DNA of 43,995 bases from an uncultured Bacteroidales bacterium. Its GTDB lineage: Bacteria; Bacteroidota; Bacteroidia; Bacteroidales; UBA932. The translations under genes were made by a program, and so were the position numbers. The stretch spans positions 1 to 43,995 of the forward strand of contig CALUSM010000023.1 of assembly GCA_944323445.1 (NCBI GenBank). The letters run 5' to 3'. The notes under the pieces are model-generated. The model had not been told where the DNA came from. It searched no databases and worked only from the letters and a program-made list of their open reading frames with translations. Shown piece after piece: positions 39,831 through 43,995 of this stretch (the first letter of the stretch is position 1; every line of letters starts with the position of its first letter).

Positions 39831-41480
39831 TTATTCGTTCTCAATATTGTCCGGAGAGAGGTAGTATTCCAGCAGGATGCTCAGGACATCCGGATTTATG
39901 TCCTTGGCAATAGTGTTCTTGTCCTTGTCCAGCAGGTAGATGGCGGGAACGTCCAGCAGGTCGTATTTGTCGAACATTCCGGACTTGCGCTTGCGGTCCC
40001 AGAGATTTGTCCAGCCTGGATTATTCTCACTGATGTATTTCTTCCATGTATTGTCGCTGCCTGTGTATATCGCCAGGAACTGTACGTCCGCAGGGCTGTA
40101 CTGTCCGTATATCTTTGCCAGTTCCACGCTTACGGCCTTGCACAGGGCGCAGTCCAGGGTGTAGAAGTAGAGCACAGTGTATTTTGCCTTCGCATCGTAT
40201 ATGTGGAATTTTTTATTGGACGGTGTACGCAGTTCCAGGTCGACAGCCGGTTTGTCAAGGGGGTTGCGGTAGAACATGAGCACTCCGAGGGCTGTCTGGT
40301 CTATGAAATCGGCGGGAGAGGAGAAGTCCGCGCGGATTATGCTGCCGTGAGTCTCTCCTCTGTCAGTGAACGTGACGGTCTCCCACATCTCGGGCATACC
40401 GGCGATGTATTTGTTGGCCAGGTAGGCAGCTCCCTGCTGCAGGGGATATGCGGAACTGTTCTTGAGGTACTGGTAGAGGGTGTAGAAAAGCTCGTGAAAG
40501 AATTCCGGGTTGTCCTTCGAGTCCTCGAAGAAGGTGTCGATTTCCTTGGTAATGAGTGTTGTGTCGGCAGTATTGGCTAAAGGTGCAAATATCTGCTCGA
40601 AAATCATTTCCGTGGGAGTGAGCCGGCTCTCGTTGACTTCCACTACCTGACCCAGCGCGGTGGGGGTGAGCTCCCGTCCGATAATAGTGCCGTTGCGGTC
40701 CAGGAGGAACAGCTTTGGAGTGGATATGACTCCGTACTTGGATACGAAATCGGAGCTCATGTCCGGGTCCCAGAGATGGAGAACCTTGACGTTAGACGGG
40801 AGCTTGAACGGCTGTATGGCTTTCTGTATGTAGTTCATCCAGTGTTCCCGGCTGTCTTGGGTGTAGATCATGCAGACCGTGAAGTTGAGGCCGGCGCTGT
40901 TGCGTGACATGTACTGCATCAGGGCCGGGGTGGTGCGGATACAGCCAGGGCATTCGTCATCATAGAAGTAGAGGACGGTGTAGTCCTGCTCTCCGTCCGG
41001 GAGGTTCACCTCTGTGCCGGCCGGGTCCTGAAGCGTAAGTCCCGGTGCCTGCATTCCTATGAGGGACTGTCTGTTGGTCTGTGCGAAGAGTTTCATCTCC
41101 ATCATGGCGTTCCCGTCCGGCAGAGTGTACTGTCCGTTTAGGAAATAGCTGTCGGCTATGTACACGGCTATCTCGTCGTAGCCCATGATTCTGGAGTTGC
41201 GGTAGTAGTTGTAGATGTACCATGCTATCCGTGCAGTCTCTTCTGCTGATTTCCCGGTGCGGATGAACGCATCTGCCCGGCTTATGATGTCCGAGGGTAT
41301 CTGGCCGTCGAAGACTTTCATTACCAGATTGATGTCCTCTTGTGTCAGCCCCTGGTCAGCGGATGCTGACTGGAGTGAGTCCGCTGCTGTTCCTGATGTC
41401 TGTGCAGCGGATGTGGCAGGCATGGCGATGAAAGAGACGGCTAATGCAAGGACGGTAAGGATGATATTTCTTTTTTTCAT
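39831..41480 (-). CDS. Exported protein with two TlpA-like thioredoxin domains
   Basis: A 549-aa protein with a signal peptide (about 1-27, ending SAAQ), so periplasmic. The first thioredoxin-like domain (about 140-270) has DDECPGCIRTTP with a CxxC near 176-179; the second (about 405-535) has TLDCALCKAVS with a CxxC near 443-446. Both carry cis-Pro loops (STPKLFLLD; DVPAIYLLD). The domain between them is helical. This double-thioredoxin architecture (DUF5106-like) is common in Bacteroidetes and probably serves disulfide exchange. The start overlaps the coaD stop in ATGA. Confidence 0.88.
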   Translation of the reverse strand: MKKRNIILTVLALAVSFIAMPATSAAQTSGTAADSLQSASADQGLTQEDINLVMKVFDGQIPSDIISRADAFIRTGKSAEETARIAWYIYNYYRNSRIMGYDEIAVYIADSYFLNGQYTLPDGNAMMEMKLFAQTNRQSLIGMQAPGLTLQDPAGTEVNLPDGEQDYTVLYFYDDECPGCIRTTPALMQYMSRNSAGLNFTVCMIYTQDSREHWMNYIQKAIQPFKLPSNVKVLHLWDPDMSSDFVSKYGVISTPKLFLLDRNGTIIGRELTPTALGQVVEVNESRLTPTEMIFEQIFAPLANTADTTLITKEIDTFFEDSKDNPEFFHELFYTLYQYLKNSSAYPLQQGAAYLANKYIAGMPEMWETVTFTDRGETHGSIIRADFSSPADFIDQTALGVLMFYRNPLDKPAVDLELRTPSNKKFHIYDAKAKYTVLYFYTLDCALCKAVSVELAKIYGQYSPADVQFLAIYTGSDNTWKKYISENNPGWTNLWDRKRKSGMFDKYDLLDVPAIYLLDKDKNTIAKDINPDVLSILLEYYLSPDNIENE

Positions 41481-41992
41481 TTTTCGGACAGTTGTTCAGT
41501 GCTGATGTAATTTTCTATTCTTATGTTGGACGGCAGGAAAGGCGCAGCGTCTCCTCCATTGATGATGACGTCCCGGACTACAGTGGATGATATGAAAGAG
41601 TAGTTGTGGGAGGCCGGGATGAATACCGTTACGGTCTCGGGCTGCATCTTGCGGTTGGCCTGTGCGATTACGGACTCCAGTTCGAAGTCTGTCGTAGTCC
41701 TCAGTCCCCTTATTATGAAGCAGGTGCCTTTCTCACGGCAGAGGTCGACGGTGAGGCCCGTGTAGGACAGTACCTCTATGTCCGCGCCGTCCTCTACCAA
41801 CGGACGCACTGCGTCAGTGATGAGGCTTACCCTTGTTCCAGGGGACAGGAAGCCATGTTTGAGATGATTGTAGCCTACAGCTATGAAGATCTTGTCGAAT
41901 AGTTTGAGTGCTGACTGCAGGACATCCATGTGTCCCAGTGTAAACGGGTCGAAAGATCCCGGGAATATTGCTGATTTGCTGTTTGATTTCAT
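41477..41992 (-). CDS. coaD: Phosphopantetheine adenylyltransferase
   Basis: Penultimate step of coenzyme A synthesis: phosphopantetheine + ATP to dephospho-CoA. The 171-aa product has the nucleotidyltransferase GSFDPFTLGHMDVL (12-25, with the T/HxGH motif), IRGLRTTTDFELE and the ISSTVVRD motif near 131-138. Length is a little above the usual 160. It overlaps the thioredoxin-like gene by four bases and has a possible own -7 box upstream. Confidence 0.95.
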   Translation of the reverse strand: MKSNSKSAIFPGSFDPFTLGHMDVLQSALKLFDKIFIAVGYNHLKHGFLSPGTRVSLITDAVRPLVEDGADIEVLSYTGLTVDLCREKGTCFIIRGLRTTTDFELESVIAQANRKMQPETVTVFIPASHNYSFISSTVVRDVIINGGDAAPFLPSNIRIENYISTEQLSEK

Positions 41993-42012
41993 ATTCTGTT
42001 AATTACAAACAA

Positions 42013-42020
42013 CAAATATA
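42013..42020 (-). promoter_or_regulatory. Possible -7 box for coaD
   Basis: On the minus strand TATATTTG matches the consensus fully in the 54-base ung-coaD gap, with a start expected near 42006, 14 bases before the ATG. No TTTG at the expected spacing. Confidence 0.45.
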
Positions 42021-42046
42021 GTAAAAATACTGTCAGGATGCCTCTT

Positions 42047-42709
42047 TTACCAGATGACAGGAGTCTGTCCTGTGGCGGTGAGGAAGTTGTTGGCCTTAGA
42101 GAAGTGACGGCAGCCGAAGAAGGCACCGCGGGCCAGGGGAGAGGGATGGGCGGCTTCCAGGATTAAATGCTTGTTGCTGTCTATCAGCGGTTTCTTGCTG
42201 CGGGCATAATTGCCCCAGAGCATGAAGACAACGCACTCCTTGCGGTCGGATATGGTCTTGATGACCGCATCGGTGAAAGTCTGCCAGCCTATTCCGCTGT
42301 GGGAGGTGGGGGAGCCGGCCCTGACGGTCAGGACAGAATTGAGGAGAAATACGCCTTGGCGGGCCCATCGCTCGAGGTTGCCGCTGGGCGGGGGGGTGCA
42401 GCCGGTATCGGCGGCAATTTCCTTGTAGATATTCTGGAGGGAGGGCGGCAGTGCAACTCCGTCCTGAACGGAGAATGACAGGCCGTTGGCCTGACCTGGA
42501 CCATGATAGGGGTCCTGGCCCAGTATCACTACTTTTACCCTGTCGAAGGGTGTCAGTTGGAATGCGTTGAAAATGAGAGGTCCGGGAGGATAGATTGTCT
42601 TGCCTTCCCTTTTCTCCTGATGCAGGAAAGCGGCGATCCGGGCGAAGTATTCCTTGTCGAATTCTTCCCGGAGCACCGCTTTCCATGATTCTTCTATTCT
42701 GACTTCCAT
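42047..42709 (-). CDS. ung: Uracil-DNA glycosylase (family 1)
   Basis: Removes uracil from DNA as the first step of base-excision repair. The 220-aa product carries the family-1 motif ILGQDPYHGPGQANGLSFSV with catalytic Asp66, LLNSVLTVR (uracil-binding Asn) and AAHPSPLARGAFFG with the catalytic His near 188 that enters the minor groove. It follows lon by 5 bases and is probably co-transcribed with it. Confidence 0.96.
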   Translation of the reverse strand: MEVRIEESWKAVLREEFDKEYFARIAAFLHQEKREGKTIYPPGPLIFNAFQLTPFDRVKVVILGQDPYHGPGQANGLSFSVQDGVALPPSLQNIYKEIAADTGCTPPPSGNLERWARQGVFLLNSVLTVRAGSPTSHSGIGWQTFTDAVIKTISDRKECVVFMLWGNYARSKKPLIDSNKHLILEAAHPSPLARGAFFGCRHFSKANNFLTATGQTPVIW

Positions 42710-42714
42710 TGTCT

Positions 42715-43995
42715 TCAGCTGAATACGTATTTCAGAACCTCGGAGATATTGTCCACGTAGACGAAGTCCAGTCCTTCTATGTAAATGGGCTTGATGTCCT
42801 TGATGTCCTTCTCGTTCTGCCTGGAGAGGATGATGGTGTGGATGCCGGCCCTCTTCGCTGCGAGGATTTTCTCCTTGATGCCGCCTACGGGCAGGACCTT
42901 GCCGCGGAGGGTCATCTCGCCGGTCATGGCGATGCCGCTGCGTACCATTTTTCCCGACAGGGCGGAGGCCATAGCACTGACCATGGTGATGCCCGCCGAG
43001 GGACCGTCCTTGGGGATTGCTCCTTCAGGGACGTGGATGTGGATGTCGTGCTTCATTATCTCCTCGGTGGTCAGTCCGATCAGGTCCGGATGGGCCTTGA
43101 GATACTGGAAGGCGATGGTCGCGGATTCCTTCATTACGTCTCCGAGGTTGCCGGTCGAGGAAAGGACGCCCTTGCCCTCGCTTACGGAGCATTCTATGAA
43201 GAGGATCTCTCCGCCGTTTTCCGTCCAGGCCAGGCCTGTGACCACGCCCGGGGCCTCATTGCCCTTCTGGAGGTCGTGGAAGTTGGTCGGAAGGCCGAGG
43301 AACTCCGAGACGACTTCTGGGGTGACGCTGACCTTTGCGGTCTCGCCGGTGGCTATCTTGCGGGCGGAGATACGGGCTATCTTGGCTATCTGCCGGTCAA
43401 GTCCCCTGACTCCGGACTCGCGGGTATACTCGTCGATAATCTTCTCGATCGAGCCTTTGAGAAAACGTACCTGGCTCTTCTTCAGACCGTGGGCCTCCAG
43501 CTGCTTGGGGATCAGGTAGCCCTGGGCGATGCTCACCTTTTCCTCGGCCAGGTAACCGGATACGGATATCATTTCCATACGGTCGCGCAGGGCGGGGTGG
43601 ATGGTGCTGATGTTGTTGGCCGTGGTGATGAAGAGCACCTTCGAGAGGTCGTAGTCGATGTCGAGGTAGTTGTCGTGGAAGGCGTTGTTCTGCTCGGGAT
43701 CGAGCACTTCCAGCAGGGCGTAGGAGGGGTCTCCCTTGTAGTCCTGGCTGACCTTGTCTATCTCGTCGAGGACGATGACGGGGTTGGAACTGCCGGCACG
43801 GTTGATGCTCTGGAGGATACGTCCTGGCATCGCACCGATGTAGGTCCTGCGGTGGCCTCTTATCTCCGACTCGTCGTGAAGTCCGCCGAGGGAGATGCGC
43901 TGGTACTTGCGGCCCAAGGCCTTGGCTATGGATTTGCCCAGGGATGTCTTGCCGACTCCCGGAGGGCCGTAGAGGCAGATGATGGGGGACTTCAT
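42715..43995 (-). CDS. lon: ATP-dependent protease Lon, C-terminal part (5' end outside window)
   Basis: The frame is open to the window edge, so the N-terminal LAN and helical domains lie beyond 43995. The visible 426 residues include the AAA+ module with Walker [10 protein letters not shown] (10-18) and Walker [10 protein letters not shown] (73-81), sensor NN..R regions (TTANNIS; PALRDRM), and the peptidase domain with the Ser-Lys dyad: Ser333 in PKDGPSAG and Lys376 in [11 protein letters not shown]. Lon degrades misfolded and regulatory proteins in the cytoplasm, including many antitoxins. It heads the leftward series ung-coaD-thioredoxin-LysE. Confidence 0.96.
   Translation of the reverse strand: MKSPIICLYGPPGVGKTSLGKSIAKALGRKYQRISLGGLHDESEIRGHRRTYIGAMPGRILQSINRAGSSNPVIVLDEIDKVSQDYKGDPSYALLEVLDPEQNNAFHDNYLDIDYDLSKVLFITTANNISTIHPALRDRMEMISVSGYLAEEKVSIAQGYLIPKQLEAHGLKKSQVRFLKGSIEKIIDEYTRESGVRGLDRQIAKIARISARKIATGETAKVSVTPEVVSEFLGLPTNFHDLQKGNEAPGVVTGLAWTENGGEILFIECSVSEGKGVLSSTGNLGDVMKESATIAFQYLKAHPDLIGLTTEEIMKHDIHIHVPEGAIPKDGPSAGITMVSAMASALSGKMVRSGIAMTGEMTLRGKVLPVGGIKEKILAAKRAGIHTIILSRQNEKDIKDIKPIYIEGLDFVYVDNISEVLKYVFS

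Noticed and set aside
1-43995. CRISPR arrays, tRNA and rRNA genes
   Set aside because: No regularly spaced direct repeats, no cloverleaf-like segments in the gaps and no rRNA-like sequence were seen by eye; a tRNAscan and Rfam search would settle small RNAs.

Overview
The window looks like a chromosomal segment from a gut-type Bacteroidales bacterium. Evidence: promoters follow the Bacteroidetes pattern (TTTG, about 20 bases, TAnnTTTG) rather than E. coli -35/-10, gene starts mostly lack Shine-Dalgarno sequences, and family content fits (UpxY-type NusG paralogue beside an invertible promoter, DUF3857/transglutaminase proteins, TlpA-like thioredoxins, IS66). Housekeeping parts are fairly GC-rich; the core of the polysaccharide locus is strikingly AT-rich. 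I cannot name a genus with confidence.

Layout. 1-614: 3' end of an IS66 element. 685-2305 (+): mazG and a tcdA-type gene, converging on an Rpn-family nuclease gene (2268-3200, -). 3254-24621: a capsule/exopolysaccharide locus transcribed leftward. In transcription order: tyrosine recombinase; a 421-bp invertible promoter segment; UpxY-like antiterminator; an unrecognised 303-aa protein where UpxZ normally sits; UDP-glucose dehydrogenase; toxin-antitoxin module 1; UDP-glucuronate 4-epimerase; Wzx flippase; a beta-propeller protein; EpsG/Wzy polymerase; two glycosyltransferases; capE; toxin-antitoxin module 2; capF; capG; a third glycosyltransferase; a PglD/PglC/PglE-like trio; a terminator at 3254-3295. 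24682-36542 (+): two exported DUF3857 proteins, then a regulatory/redox cluster (DRTGG, RsbW-like ATPase, degenerate hydrogenase-like Fe-S protein, DRTGG, PHP, HATPase) leading into an electron-bifurcating trimeric [FeFe] hydrogenase (2Fe-2S protein, HydB, HydA, HydC). 36769-39201 (+): prfA and a second UDP-glucose dehydrogenase. 39174-43995 (-): LysE-type transporter, double-thioredoxin protein, coaD, ung and the 3' part of lon.

How it works together. The main promoter of the capsule operon lies between 26-bp inverted repeats (23006-23031 and 23401-23426) and in this assembly points rightward, away from the operon and into the recombinase gene: the locus is captured in its OFF orientation. 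Both toxin-antitoxin modules have their own near-perfect Bacteroidetes promoters and sit inside the operon, so genes after them could be transcribed even when the invertible promoter is OFF. capE, capF and capG make UDP-N-acetyl-L-fucosamine; Ugd plus the 4-epimerase make UDP-glucuronate and UDP-galacturonate; the distal aminotransferase/acetyltransferase/phosphoglycosyltransferase trio looks like a bacillosamine-type initiating sugar pathway whose dedicated 4,6-dehydratase is not in the window.

No rRNA, tRNA or CRISPR array was seen.
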